Positions 8,442 to 17,523 are shown, counted from the stretch's first letter. The stretch: 64,000 bases of DNA from JAWKSY01 sp041402125 (GCA_041402125.1 JAWKSY010000001.1:248001-312000); one strand, 5' to 3'. A program made the numbers and translations. Notes: generated by a model from the sequence alone, not told the origin.

Positions 8442-10079
8442 TCACCGTCCCGCGCCCGCGGGCGCGCGCGCCGCGACGAGCCGGGCGAGCCGCTCGCAGA
8501 TCTGGTCCTGCTTGCGCCGGGCCTCTCCGGTGTCGCAGCCGTTGAAGATGACGGCGAAGGAGATCCAGCGGCCGTCCTCCGTCCGCACGTATCCGGAGAG
8601 CGAACTGATGCCGTTGAGCGTGCCCGTCTTCGCGAAGACACGACCGCGGAGGCCCGCCATCCGCTTCTTCAGGGTCCCCTCCTCGCCGGGCTCCGCGAGC
8701 GCCTCGCGGAAGGCCGCGCCCGTCGGCGCCCGGTGCATCACCGCGAGCACGTCGACGAGGAGTCGCGCGCTGACGGCGTTCCCGCGGCTGAGGCCGCTGC
8801 CGTCCATGATCGCGTCGCCGCGCGCATCGATGCCCCGGTCCGAGAGCCAGGCCCGCATCGCGCGCGACGCGCCCTCGAAGCTCGCCTCCTCGCCGGTCCC
8901 GCGCGCCAGGACGCGGAAGAGGAGCTCGGCGTAGAGGTTCTGGCTCAGCTTGAGCATCGGCGGCACCACGCGCGACACGGGCACGCGCCGCCGCCAGATC
9001 TCGGTGACCTTCTCCTCCCGATCACCGCGGGCGCGGCGGATCTCGCCCTTCACCGGGATGCCCCGGCGGCGCAGCGCCTCGCGGAGCGCGTGGAGGTAGT
9101 AGAGGCCGCCGTCGGCGACGTTGACCTCGTGCTGCGCGCCCTTGCCGTGGCTCCAGAGCTTTCCGCTGACCGTGAACGCGCTCCGATCATCCGCGCGCGT
9201 CACGACGATCCGGTGCTGGCCTTTCGACCCGGTGAGATCGAGCCGGTTGCGGAGGGTGCCGAAACCGACGTCCGGCGCGAGGCGTGACTCCGCGCGATCG
9301 GTGGCGACGGAGCAATCCACGATGATCCGGTTGTCGTTGAAGGGCAACGCGACGACCTCGACCATCCAGGGGAAGAGGTAGGCGTCCTGGGGCCACTTCT
9401 CGCCGCGGCGCGGCCCGGTGAAGGGACTCCGCCACACGATGAGATCGCCGTCGACGCGGCGGAGGCCGGCCGCATGGAGTCGCGAGGCGACCGCGTCCAT
9501 CGCGGCCATCGCGCGCTCCGGCTCGGATGCGTCGCCGTCGACGTAGCGGCTGCTGACGGTGGGATCGCCCCCGCCCTCCACCACGAGATCGCCGTCGATC
9601 ACGCCGTCGCGATAGGCGCCGCGCGCCGAGAAGATCGTCTCGAGCCGGTGGTCGGGCCCGAGCCGGTCGTAGATCGCCGCGCCGGTGAGCACCTTCTCGT
9701 TGGAGGCCGGGACCAGGGCGCGCTCGGCCGAGCGCAGGTAGAGCTCCTGCCCGGTCGCGGGATCGGTCACCGCGATCGAGTGACGCACCTTGCCGGTCCA
9801 GTTGCCGAGGATGCGGTCGAGGGCGTGACCGAGCTCGACGAGCCGGGCCTCGTCGTAGACGGGCTCCTCGCGGGGACGCAGGTCGACGCGGCGGTCGGCG
9901 CGCGCGAGCGACACGCCGGCGTCCACCGCCTCGCGCGCATCCGGCCGGGCGGCCTCGCGGCCCGCGCCCGGGAAGCCGAACAGGGCGAGAACGAGGGCCA
10001 GGGCGCCCGCGAAGGAGCCCACGAGGACCCAGGCCGGCGCGACGCGGGCCCCATCAGTCGGTTCCGGGGCGTCGCTCAT
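8442..10079 (-). CDS. dacB: D-alanyl-D-alanine carboxypeptidase/endopeptidase, PBP4 type (peptidase S13)
   Basis: Periplasmic peptidoglycan hydrolase that trims D-Ala or cuts crosslinks. The 545-residue protein has an N-terminal membrane anchor (about 16-36). The three penicillin-binding motifs are present: SNEK at 126-129 (catalytic Ser126), SQN in KLSQNLYAE, and KTG in FAKTGTLNG. The long insert between the first two motifs is typical of PBP4. It sits 18 bases after galE and four before rarA, so it is co-transcribed. Presence of a PBP4 and of uppP implies this organism makes peptidoglycan. Confidence 0.93.
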   Translation of the reverse strand: MSDAPEPTDGARVAPAWVLVGSFAGALALVLALFGFPGAGREAARPDAREAVDAGVSLARADRRVDLRPREEPVYDEARLVELGHALDRILGNWTGKVRHSIAVTDPATGQELYLRSAERALVPASNEKVLTGAAIYDRLGPDHRLETIFSARGAYRDGVIDGDLVVEGGGDPTVSSRYVDGDASEPERAMAAMDAVASRLHAAGLRRVDGDLIVWRSPFTGPRRGEKWPQDAYLFPWMVEVVALPFNDNRIIVDCSVATDRAESRLAPDVGFGTLRNRLDLTGSKGQHRIVVTRADDRSAFTVSGKLWSHGKGAQHEVNVADGGLYYLHALREALRRRGIPVKGEIRRARGDREEKVTEIWRRRVPVSRVVPPMLKLSQNLYAELLFRVLARGTGEEASFEGASRAMRAWLSDRGIDARGDAIMDGSGLSRGNAVSARLLVDVLAVMHRAPTGAAFREALAEPGEEGTLKKRMAGLRGRVFAKTGTLNGISSLSGYVRTEDGRWISFAVIFNGCDTGEARRKQDQICERLARLVAARAPAGAGR

Positions 10080-10097
10080 GTGTCCCCTCTCCTCGGA

Positions 10098-11102
10098 TCA
10101 ACGATCCTGGTAGCCCTGCGGGTGCGCCTCGTGCCAGCGCCACGCCGTCGCGATGATCGTCTCGATGTCGCCGAAGCGCTGCGTCCAACCGAGCACCTCG
10201 CGCGCGCGGCCGTAGTCGGCGATGAGCACGGCGGGGTCGCCGGGGCGGCGCGGCGCGACCTCGCGGGCGATCGGCCGGCCCGTCACGCGCTCGGCGGCGT
10301 CGACGATCTCGCGGACGGAGTAGCCCTTGCCGTTGCCGAGGTTGAAGGCCGTGCTCTCGCCGCCGGCCTCGAGGTAGGCCAGGGCGCGGATGTGCGCGTC
10401 GGCGAGGTCGATCACGTGGATGTAGTCGCGGACGCAGGTGCCGTCGGGCGTCGGGTAGTCGTCCCCGAACATCTTGATCGACTTCCGCTGCCCGAGCGCG
10501 ACCTGGAGCACGATCGGGATGAGGTGCGTCTCCGGCTCGTGGTCCTCGCCGATCGAGCCGTCCTCCGCCGCGCCGGCCGCGTTGAAGTAGCGCAGGCAGA
10601 CGCTCTTCATGCCGTAGGCCGCCGCGTAGTCGCGCAGGATGTGCTCGACCATGAGCTTCGTGCGGCCGTAGGGGTTGATCGGCTGCTGGGGATGCGACTC
10701 GTCGATCGTGTCGCGCACCGGATCGCCGAAGGTCGCCGCCGTCGAGGAGAAGATGAAGGTGTCGATGCCGTTCCGCCGCATCGCCCGCAGGAGCGCGAGG
10801 GTCCGGTAGACGTTGTTGAAGTAGTACTTCTCCGGGTCCTCGACCGACTCGCCGACGTAGCAGTTCGCGGCGAAGTGGAAGACCGCCTTCACCGGGTACT
10901 TCGCGAAGACCTCGTCGAGACGGGCCTCGTCGCCGAGATCCCCGACCTCGACCGGAGTGTCGCCGGCGGCGGCGCGGTGGCCCTCGCTCAGGTTGTCGTA
11001 GCAGACGACGCGGTGGCCCTGTCGACGGAGTTCCCGGACGCAGTGGCTCCCGATGTAGCCGCAGCCGCCGACGACGAGGATGGTGTCACGAGGAGTGGTC
11101 AC
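10098..11102 (-). CDS. galE: UDP-glucose 4-epimerase
   Basis: NAD-dependent short-chain dehydrogenase/reductase that interconverts UDP-glucose and UDP-galactose. The 334-residue protein has the nucleotide-binding GGCGYIGSH near residue 12, the catalytic YGRTK near 150, an RYFNAAGA segment and the GalE-type GTCVRDYIHV block. The start is GTG 11102, whose GTGA overlaps the stop of the upstream TPR gene by four bases. It supplies galactose residues for surface glycans. Confidence 0.95.
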   Translation of the reverse strand: MTTPRDTILVVGGCGYIGSHCVRELRRQGHRVVCYDNLSEGHRAAAGDTPVEVGDLGDEARLDEVFAKYPVKAVFHFAANCYVGESVEDPEKYYFNNVYRTLALLRAMRRNGIDTFIFSSTAATFGDPVRDTIDESHPQQPINPYGRTKLMVEHILRDYAAAYGMKSVCLRYFNAAGAAEDGSIGEDHEPETHLIPIVLQVALGQRKSIKMFGDDYPTPDGTCVRDYIHVIDLADAHIRALAYLEAGGESTAFNLGNGKGYSVREIVDAAERVTGRPIAREVAPRRPGDPAVLIADYGRAREVLGWTQRFGDIETIIATAWRWHEAHPQGYQDR

Positions 11103-12670
11103 GAGTTGAAGTCTTCCGGCTCGTACTTGCGATACATGTCCCGATTGCTCTTGTACCACTGCTCCCAGAGGCCGCGCAGGCGACCCACGTCGCGGGCGTC
11201 GATCTCGGTCGGGAGGACGCGCTCGATCCACGCCAGGGTCAGCACGTTCAGCGACTCGTGGAGCCGGCGGAAGGCCTGGACGTCGTTCTCCTTCCGCAGC
11301 GCCATCACCAGGACGGGGACGACCTTCCGCGAATCCCAGCGCGTGAGCAGGTGGTAGGCCATCGAACGCACGCGCGGATCGGCGCTGGCGTCGACCGCGA
11401 CGAGGCCGACGAGGTTGCGGATGCTCTCGCTCTGGGTGGAGCTTCCCATCCGCGTCGCGACCTGCTCGAGGGACTTGGCGACGATCACGTGGTCGGGATC
11501 CTTGAGGCCCTCGAGGAAGGCCTGCAGCAGGCGCTTCGTGAAGTCGACGTTCTCGACCTCCACCGGGGCACGGGAGAGGGTGAGGATCGCGTTGCGACGC
11601 TTGGTGAGGTCGGACGAGTTCTTCGCCAGATGGAGGTAGTCGTCGAAGGTGAGACGGCGCTTGTCGGGCGTCTGCACCGCGGGCAGCGCCGCGAGCCGCG
11701 AGACCTCCTCCTCGACGCGCTCGCGCGAGTAACGGTCGACGCGGTCGCCGCCGGCCTTCAGGCCGTCCTCGTAGGCCTGCTTGGCGTCGGCGTTGCGGCC
11801 GAGCTCGGCGTAGCAGAGGCCGATCGAGAAGTGGACGCCGAAGTTGTCCGGATCGAGGGCGAGCATCTGGCGGTAGTCCTTCACCGCGTCGCTCCAGCGC
11901 TCGAGCGAGCGGGCGCAGACCGCGCGCATGGCGTGCACGCCGTACGACTTCTGGCCGTTCTTCTCGACCCAGTCCAGCTCCTTGATGGCCTCCGCGGGCT
12001 GACCCTGGCGGCGGAAGAGGTCGGCGAGCTGCAGGCGCGCCTGGATCTCGACGTCGGGTTCGAGCTTCTGGCCCCCGTTCCCGATGATCTCGTGCAGCTT
12101 CGCGACGGCCGAGGGGACGTCGCCTTCCTGGGTGTAGGACTGCACGATCCCGAAGGCCGCCTTGCGGTAGTCGGGATTGAGGATCAGGACGCGCTCGAAG
12201 GCGTCGCGGGCGAGGCGCCAGTTGCCCTTGTTGACGTGGTAGACGCCGATGCCGTCCCAGGCCCAGAAGAAGAAGAGATCCTGGGAGAGGGTCTGCTTGA
12301 ACTCGTCGTAGGCCGACTCGAGCTCGCTGGTCAGGCCGAGGAGGCGCCCGTGCAGGTAGTGGTCGACGGGGCGACCGCGCGTCAACGCGTTCGCGGCGTA
12401 GTGCGACTTCGCCTTGGTGATGTCCTCGACGCTGCCGTCGAGGGCCTCGTTCTGCCGGCGGATCTGCTCCTCGATCTCCTTCGAGAGATCGGGCCACGCG
12501 GCGCGGGCCCGCTGGTAGGCCGGGTCGCCGGTGATCTTCCGGCTCGCGGCGAGGTTCCGCAGGGTCTCCTTCGCCCGGACGATGGCGGGGTCGTCGTCGA
12601 ACTGCGCCGAGGCCTGCGCCGCGGCGAACGCGACGAGGGCCACCCCGAGGAGCGTGCGCTTGATCCACAT
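11099..12670 (-). CDS. Exported TPR / HEAT-repeat protein
   Basis: A 523-residue protein with a signal peptide (cleavage likely after ASA, near residue 22). The middle (about 140-310) holds TPR-like helical pairs such as RDAFERVLILNPDYRKAAF and DAVKDYRQMLALDPDNFGVHF. The C-terminal third (about 350-500) resembles HEAT repeats. Such proteins are periplasmic scaffolds; no enzyme motif is visible. It is the first gene of the operon leading to suhB and has an extended -10 promoter 48 bases upstream. Confidence 0.85.
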   Translation of the reverse strand: MWIKRTLLGVALVAFAAAQASAQFDDDPAIVRAKETLRNLAASRKITGDPAYQRARAAWPDLSKEIEEQIRRQNEALDGSVEDITKAKSHYAANALTRGRPVDHYLHGRLLGLTSELESAYDEFKQTLSQDLFFFWAWDGIGVYHVNKGNWRLARDAFERVLILNPDYRKAAFGIVQSYTQEGDVPSAVAKLHEIIGNGGQKLEPDVEIQARLQLADLFRRQGQPAEAIKELDWVEKNGQKSYGVHAMRAVCARSLERWSDAVKDYRQMLALDPDNFGVHFSIGLCYAELGRNADAKQAYEDGLKAGGDRVDRYSRERVEEEVSRLAALPAVQTPDKRRLTFDDYLHLAKNSSDLTKRRNAILTLSRAPVEVENVDFTKRLLQAFLEGLKDPDHVIVAKSLEQVATRMGSSTQSESIRNLVGLVAVDASADPRVRSMAYHLLTRWDSRKVVPVLVMALRKENDVQAFRRLHESLNVLTLAWIERVLPTEIDARDVGRLRGLWEQWYKSNRDMYRKYEPEDFNS

Positions 12671-12718
12671 GAGTCGGAAACCCCGCTTCGTACTGGACTT
12701 AAGCTGCTGATCCGCGCC

Positions 12719-12724
12719 ATGATA
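12719..12724 (-). promoter_or_regulatory. Extended -10 promoter of the 12670-6187 operon
   Basis: Minus strand TGC-TATCAT lies 48 bases before the ATG at 12670. A poor TTTCCG is 17 bases upstream. The same TGCTATCAT stands before the coxIII gene at 18328. Confidence 0.5.
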
Positions 12725-12903
12725 GCAAAGGCCGGGAACCCCGGAAAGCGGCGCGGAGCCGTCCCCGGGGCGGTCAAGTCCGGGCCCCGATCCGGCCGAT
12801 GATCATGCAACGGAGGGACCCTCGGGCGGGGCCCCCGTTCCGGACCGGCCGGCGCGGTCCACCCCGGCCGACGACGGCCCCCTCCCCGAGACGGAGAGCG
12901 AAG

Positions 12904-13254
12904 GTGAAGGACGAGATTCCCCGGGAACGGCGCGTCTGCCCCCGCATCGAGGCGGGACACCTCGTGGTGCACACCGACATCGCCGAGACCGAGCTCGGCC
13001 GGACGCTCGGGGTCGGCGTCACGATCGACATGAACGAGTTCGGGATCAAGGTCCAGGCCACCGAGCCGATGGTCCTCGGGGAGCGCTTCCGCTTCCGCCT
13101 CGCGCTGCACGAGGAGGTCGTCCAGGCGACGGGACAGATCGTCCACGTCGGACGTTGCCTGAACGGGACCTACGAGATGGGGGTCGAGTTCCTCGAGATC
13201 TCGGCCCGCGACATCGGGAAGATCCGCGACTACCTCGGCGCGAAGGAGTCCTGA
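12904..13254 (+). CDS. PilZ-domain protein (putative c-di-GMP receptor)
   Basis: A 116-residue protein, essentially one PilZ domain: an Arg cluster (RERRVCPR) corresponding to the RxxxR site, then DMNEFGI corresponding to D/NxSxxG, with Asn where Ser is usual, and the closing block GVEFLEIS. PilZ domains bind cyclic di-GMP and control motility, adhesion or exopolysaccharide; the Ser-to-Asn change may weaken binding. GTG 12904 is preferred because a GGAGA lies at the right distance and the 35 residues upstream (ATG 12799) are Arg/Pro-rich filler. Confidence 0.75.
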   Translation: MKDEIPRERRVCPRIEAGHLVVHTDIAETELGRTLGVGVTIDMNEFGIKVQATEPMVLGERFRFRLALHEEVVQATGQIVHVGRCLNGTYEMGVEFLEISARDIGKIRDYLGAKES

Positions 13255-13331
13255 TCCTCGCCCGTACGCTCCGGCGCGCGACGCCGGACCGCGTCCTCCC
13301 CGCGTCGGGGGTCAAGTCGCCCGGCGCCTGT

Positions 13332-13337
13332 TAGGAT
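13332..13337 (+). promoter_or_regulatory. Extended -10 promoter of purC
   Basis: TGT-TAGGAT lies 32 bases before the purC ATG. The same TAGGAT hexamer with TGn precedes the DUF1513 gene at 50219. Confidence 0.5.
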
Positions 13338-13369
13338 CTCGTCGGGGTCGACCCCGAGGAGAACCGGCG

Positions 13370-14266
13370 ATGGACTGCGTGACGACGACCGAGCTCGACG
13401 GCCTGGAGCTCGTGGCCCGCGGCAAGGTTCGCGACATCTACGACGCCGGCGAGCATCTGCTCCTGGTCGCCACGGATCGCATCTCCGCCTTCGACTGGAT
13501 CCTCCGCACGCCCGTGCCCCGCAAGGGCGAGGTCCTGACGCAGATCTCGCTGTTCTGGTTCGAGCGCCTCGCCTCGGTCTGCGAGAACCACATCGTGACC
13601 GCGGACGTCGCCGAGATGCCGCCGGCGGTCCGCCGCCACGCCGACGTCCTGCGCGGCCGGAGCATGCTCTGCAAGAAGGCGAGCCCCTTCGCGGCCGAGT
13701 GCATCGTGCGCGGCTACCTCGTCGGATCGGGCTGGAAGGACTACCAGCGGACCGGCACCGTGTGCGGCGTCGCCCTCCCCGCCGGCCTCGCGAAGGGCGC
13801 GCGGCTCGACCCGCCGATCTTCACCCCCTCGACCAAGGCCGAGGTCGGCGTCCACGACGAGAACATCGACGAGACGCGCTTCCGCGAGATCGTCGGGCCC
13901 GAGCACGCCGACCACCTGCGCAGAAAGACGCTCGCCGCCTTCGGCGCGGTGTCCGACTACGCGGCCACGCGCGGCATCGTGATCTGCGACACGAAGCTCG
14001 AGTGGGGGCTCTACCAGGGCCGCCCGATCCTGATCGACGAGGCCTTCACGCCCGACAGCTCGCGCTTCTGGAAGCGGAGCGAGCTGGAGGCGACGCCGGC
14101 GGGTCAGGATCCGCCGAGCTTCGACAAGCAGGTCGTCCGCGACTGGCTCGAGACCTCGGGCTGGGACAAGGCCTCGCCGCCGCCCGAGGTGCCGGCGGAG
14201 GTCATGGCGCTCGCGACGCAGCGCTATCTCGAGATCTTCGAGCGGCTGACCGGCCGTCCGCTCTGA
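13370..14266 (+). CDS. purC: Phosphoribosylaminoimidazole-succinocarboxamide (SAICAR) synthase
   Basis: ATP-dependent purine enzyme joining CAIR and aspartate. The 298-residue sequence has the family N-terminus ARGKVRDIYDAG, the block DRISAFDWIL, and the substrate site LVGSGWKDYQRTG. It is the roughly 300-residue form rather than the shorter 237-residue E. coli type. SD-like GGAG precedes the ATG. purE follows 46 bases later, so the two adjacent pathway steps are co-transcribed. Confidence 0.95.
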   Translation: MDCVTTTELDGLELVARGKVRDIYDAGEHLLLVATDRISAFDWILRTPVPRKGEVLTQISLFWFERLASVCENHIVTADVAEMPPAVRRHADVLRGRSMLCKKASPFAAECIVRGYLVGSGWKDYQRTGTVCGVALPAGLAKGARLDPPIFTPSTKAEVGVHDENIDETRFREIVGPEHADHLRRKTLAAFGAVSDYAATRGIVICDTKLEWGLYQGRPILIDEAFTPDSSRFWKRSELEATPAGQDPPSFDKQVVRDWLETSGWDKASPPPEVPAEVMALATQRYLEIFERLTGRPL

Positions 14267-14312
14267 CCCCGCCCGGATCCGCGCTCCGGCTCCGTCGCAA
14301 GGAGGCATCGCC

Positions 14313-14822
14313 ATGCCCGATCCCCGCGTCCTCGTCATGATGGCCAGCGATTCCGATCTCGACGCCACGATGCCCTGCCTCGAGGTGATGGAGACCTTCG
14401 GCGTTCCCTTCGAGATCGTCGTCGCGTCGTCGTACCGCGCGCCCCACCTCGTCGAGCGGCTCGCCCGGGAGGCCGAGGGCCGCGGCATCCGCGTCATCAT
14501 CGCGGTCGCCGGGATGTCGGCGCACCTCGCGGGCGCCGTCGCCTCCTACACGATCCTCCCCGTCATCGGCGTCCCCATGGAGCACGAGGCGCTGAAGGGT
14601 CTCGACGCGCTCTACTCGATGGTCCAGATGCCGCGCGGCACGCCGGTGGCCTGCATGGGGATCGGCCCGCAGGGCGCCGAGAACGCGGCCTACCAGGCGA
14701 TCCAGATCCTCGGCCTGCAGGACGAGGGCCTGCGGGAGCGGCTGTACCGCCACCGGGACGAGCTCTCGGATCGGGTGAAGCGCCAGAATCTCCGGGTCCA
14801 GGACCGCGTCGGCCGCCGCTGA
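14313..14822 (+). CDS. purE: PurE-type N5-CAIR mutase / AIR carboxylase with an altered active site
   Basis: A 169-residue PurE-fold protein of normal length that interconverts carboxylated aminoimidazole ribonucleotides. SDSDLDAT (phosphate loop), AGMSAHLAG and LPVIGVP match the family, as does the VQMPRGTPV segment. The usual SAHR motif, whose His (His45 in E. coli) is catalytic, reads SSYR, so the His is Tyr. The second His (SAHLAG) is kept. No purK is nearby. A strong SD AAGGAGG with 7-base spacing fixes the start. It may be a genuine variant. Confidence 0.88.
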   Translation: MPDPRVLVMMASDSDLDATMPCLEVMETFGVPFEIVVASSYRAPHLVERLAREAEGRGIRVIIAVAGMSAHLAGAVASYTILPVIGVPMEHEALKGLDALYSMVQMPRGTPVACMGIGPQGAENAAYQAIQILGLQDEGLRERLYRHRDELSDRVKRQNLRVQDRVGRR

Positions 14823-14976
14823 TCCCCCCTTCCCTTCCGCGCCGGAATCCGTCGCGCCCCGGTCGGGCCGCGACGACGGATCTTTATCCTCTGAAGTGCG
14901 GCCATGCTCCCGACGATATGAAACATGTGCAAGGCGGCCGTCAGACGAGGTCGCCCTTCGGGACGGAGACGCCGCG

Positions 14977-15177
14977 ATGGGCCAGACGACGAAGACGGAC
15001 CGACCGACCGGGAGCCCCGGGCTCGAGCGACGCGTGGCGGGGTTCTCCTCCCCGGTCGACGCCGACGAACTCGAGTTCATCCAGGCTCTCGAGGACTACA
15101 AACGCCGACACGAGCGGCCGTTCCCGAGCTGGAGCGAGGTGCTGCATGTGTTGAAGAGCCTCGGTTACGCCAAATAG
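14977..15177 (+). CDS. Small conserved protein (66 residues)
   Basis: A 66-residue soluble protein whose C-terminal half is strongly patterned: ELEFIQALEDYKRRHERPFP, then SWSEVLHVLKSLGYAK. From memory, proteins with this kind of tail are common in Planctomycetota; function unknown. The ATG at 14977 is chosen over the extension to 14896, which lacks this character. A rho-independent terminator follows 37 bases after the TAG stop. Confidence 0.72.
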   Translation: MGQTTKTDRPTGSPGLERRVAGFSSPVDADELEFIQALEDYKRRHERPFPSWSEVLHVLKSLGYAK

Positions 15178-15213
15178 CCGGGGCTGTACGCAGGGTGTGC
15201 GTGCTGCCGTAGC

Positions 15214-15258
15214 GGAGCGGCGGGATCCCGGGCGGGGGTCTCGCCGCTCCCTCTTTTT
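15214..15258 (+). terminator. Rho-independent terminator
   Basis: Nine-bp stem (15214-15222 with 15242-15250) followed by CTCTTTTT. It ends transcription of the small gene at 15177 and faces the convergent cyoE. Confidence 0.7.
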
Positions 15259-15278
15259 CCTCCCCGATCGCGGTCCGG

Positions 15279-16157
15279 TCAGATGACGCCGGACTTGTCG
15301 AGGACGAAGGCGATCATGAGCAGCGAGATGTGCACGATCGAGCCGCGGAGCATCCAGCGGGCGGCGGGATCGTCGCGGCGCGCAGCGAAGACGAAGGCGA
15401 GGAAGAAGAACAGCCCGCTCAGGATCGTCGCGCCGAGTGCGTAGCTCGGGCCGGTCAGCCCGAAGAAGTAGGGCGTGAGGCTGATCCCCCACAGCATGAA
15501 GGTGTTCACGATCATCTGGTGGGCGGTGACGCTGCCCGTCGGGTCGAAGCGCGACAGCATCGCGTAGCCCGCCCCCTCGTAGTCGCGGCGGTGCAGCCAG
15601 GCGATGGCGAGGAAGTGCGGGAACTGCCAGACGAAGAGGATCGCGAAGAGCAGGCCCGCCTCGAGGTCGAGATCGTTGCGGACGGCGGCCCAACCCATCA
15701 TGGGCGGGATCGCGCCCGGAACGGCCCCGACCGCCGTGTTGAGCGTGGTGACGCGCTTGAGCGGCGTGTAGAGCAACACGTAGGTGACGATCGAGAGCCC
15801 GCCGAGGATCGCGCAGATCGCGTTGACGCCGATCGCGAGCCAGACGGTGCCGACGACCGAGAGCGCGAGGCCCAGGAGGAGTCCCTCGCGGCGGCTCACC
15901 CGACCCGAGGGCATCGGACGGCCGCGCGTGCGGTCCATCCGCCGGTCGTGCGGGACCTCCATCACCTGGTTGAGCGCGATGGAGCCGCCGCCCTGGAGGA
16001 GGACGCCGATCCCGAGGTTGAGGAAGAGCGCGACCAGCCCGGCGTCGAGCGGCCTCTCGGCCAGCGCCACGAGGAACCCGGCCGCCGCCGTGACCCAGAC
16101 GACGATCATCGCCCGCGGCTTGGTCATCTCGAGATAGGCGGCGAACTTGCTGCGCAT
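15279..16157 (-). CDS. cyoE: Protoheme IX farnesyltransferase (heme O synthase)
   Basis: UbiA-type membrane prenyltransferase that adds farnesyl to heme B, giving heme O for terminal oxidases. The 292-residue protein has about eight or nine membrane spans, the first polar motif with RTRGRPMPSG, the second motif WLHRRDYEGAGYAML, and a YTPLKR block. The Asp/Asn part of the first motif (ALNQVMEVPHDRRMD) is less canonical than the usual NDYxD. It is grouped with other oxidase-assembly genes and is transcribed divergently from the SCO gene. Confidence 0.92.
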   Translation of the reverse strand: MRSKFAAYLEMTKPRAMIVVWVTAAAGFLVALAERPLDAGLVALFLNLGIGVLLQGGGSIALNQVMEVPHDRRMDRTRGRPMPSGRVSRREGLLLGLALSVVGTVWLAIGVNAICAILGGLSIVTYVLLYTPLKRVTTLNTAVGAVPGAIPPMMGWAAVRNDLDLEAGLLFAILFVWQFPHFLAIAWLHRRDYEGAGYAMLSRFDPTGSVTAHQMIVNTFMLWGISLTPYFFGLTGPSYALGATILSGLFFFLAFVFAARRDDPAARWMLRGSIVHISLLMIAFVLDKSGVI

Positions 16158-16183
16158 GCGGCACCCCGGGGAACGCGAGACCG

Positions 16184-16189
16184 AGTCTA
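16184..16189 (-). promoter_or_regulatory. -10 element of cyoE
   Basis: Minus-strand TAGACT, 26 bases before the cyoE ATG, in a GC-rich divergent gap. It is the same hexamer found before the genes at 5328, 45370 and 63780. Confidence 0.4.
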
Positions 16190-16404
16190 AGGTCCGGGGC
16201 CGTGCTTCCGAAGGTGGGCGGGGGGGTCAATTCGTCGCGCCGGGGCGGACGCCGGCTCGCGCGACATCGGACCCAAACCGAGGTGGATCCACGACTTGAA
16301 GACGATCATGCCGGCCCGCGCCGGCCTCCCTCCGCCCGCGATCCGCGCGCGGCGCCTTGGCCCCGGCGCGGGGGGCGACAAGATCCCCCGGAGGTGGTCG
16401 GTCG

Positions 16405-17070
16405 ATGAACCCCGAACGCGAAGCTCGCCCGCTCTTCTGGATCGTGATCGGCGCCGTCATGACGCTGGCGCTCTGCGTCCTGCTCGTCGCCTGGCTGAAG
16501 GCGCGCGCCGAGGCCGAGCGCGAGGACGCGATGCGCCGCGGGCGCCCGGAGTTCCTGATCGATCAGGAGCCCCTGAAGCGGGTGCCGGACTTCCGCCTCC
16601 AGCGCGCCCGGGGCGGTGAGCTGAGCCGCGCCGATCTCGCGGGCCGCGTCTGGGTCGTGGACTTCTTCTTCACCACCTGCCCGACGGTCTGCCCGGTCAT
16701 GAGCGGCCGCCTCCGCGACCTCCAGGGACGGCTCGCCGACCTGCCCGAGGTGAAGCTGGTCTCGATCACCGTCGATCCGGCGAAGGACGACGCCGAGACG
16801 CTCCGCGCCTACGCCGACCGCTTCGAGGCCGAGCCGGACCGCTGGTACTTCCTCACCGGCGAGGAGCCCGTCATCCGCGACCTCAAGCACCGCGGCTTCG
16901 GCATCGGCGACCCCGACGACCCGATCATGGGACACTCCACGCGCTTCGGCCTCATCGACGCCGACGGCATGATCCGCGCGTACTACCACTGCGCGAACGG
17001 CAGCGAATCCGACGACTTCCCGCGGCTCCTCGCCGACATCCGCGAACTCGTGCGCCGCGGAGGGCGCTGA
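16405..17070 (+). CDS. SCO1/SenC-family copper chaperone
   Basis: Thioredoxin-fold, membrane-anchored protein that loads copper into the CuA site of cytochrome c oxidase. The 221-residue protein has one N-terminal span (about 11-31), the metal-binding CPTVC (Cys92 and Cys96) and the distal His in MGHSTRF, so all three copper ligands are present. The ATG at 16405 is preferred over the extension to 16357 because GGAGG lies ten bases upstream and the anchor starts directly. The DUF420 gene begins two bases after it ends. Confidence 0.92.
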   Translation: MNPEREARPLFWIVIGAVMTLALCVLLVAWLKARAEAEREDAMRRGRPEFLIDQEPLKRVPDFRLQRARGGELSRADLAGRVWVVDFFFTTCPTVCPVMSGRLRDLQGRLADLPEVKLVSITVDPAKDDAETLRAYADRFEAEPDRWYFLTGEEPVIRDLKHRGFGIGDPDDPIMGHSTRFGLIDADGMIRAYYHCANGSESDDFPRLLADIRELVRRGGR

Positions 17071-17071
17071 C

Positions 17072-17494
17072 ATGCTCGAATTCCTGCCCGCGGTGAACGC
17101 CACGCTCAACGCGACCGCCTTCGTCCTCCTCGTGCTCGGCTGGCGCGCGGTGCGCCGCGGCGACCGCGACGTGCACAAGCGCTACATGCTCTCGGCCCTC
17201 GGCACCTCGGCGGTCTTCCTGGCCTGCTATCTCGTCTATCACTACTCGGCCGGGCACACCGAGTTCCAGCACCAGGGCTGGCCGCGCCGCATCTACTTCC
17301 TGATCCTCGCGACGCACGTGCCCCTCGCCGCGCTGATGGTCGTGCCGATCGGCTTCCTGGTCTGGATGGGCCTCACCGACCGCATCGACCGCCACCGCCG
17401 CCTCGCCCGCATCGTGCTCCCGGTGTGGCTCTACGTCTCGATCACCGGCGTCGTGATCTACGTGATGCTCTATCACCTCTACCCCACGCCCTGA
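17072..17494 (+). CDS. DUF420 membrane protein (CtaM-like oxidase assembly factor)
   Basis: A 140-residue integral membrane protein with four hydrophobic spans. The DUF420 hallmarks are NATLNATAFVLLVLGW at the N-terminus, then HKRYMLSA, and conserved His residues in YHYSAGHT and THVPLAA. The B. subtilis/S. aureus relative CtaM helps assemble heme-copper oxidase. It follows SCO by a single base, consistent with a two-gene operon. Confidence 0.9.
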   Translation: MLEFLPAVNATLNATAFVLLVLGWRAVRRGDRDVHKRYMLSALGTSAVFLACYLVYHYSAGHTEFQHQGWPRRIYFLILATHVPLAALMVVPIGFLVWMGLTDRIDRHRRLARIVLPVWLYVSITGVVIYVMLYHLYPTP

Positions 17495-17523
17495 CCGCGC
17501 CACCCCGCGAAGCGCCGAACGGA

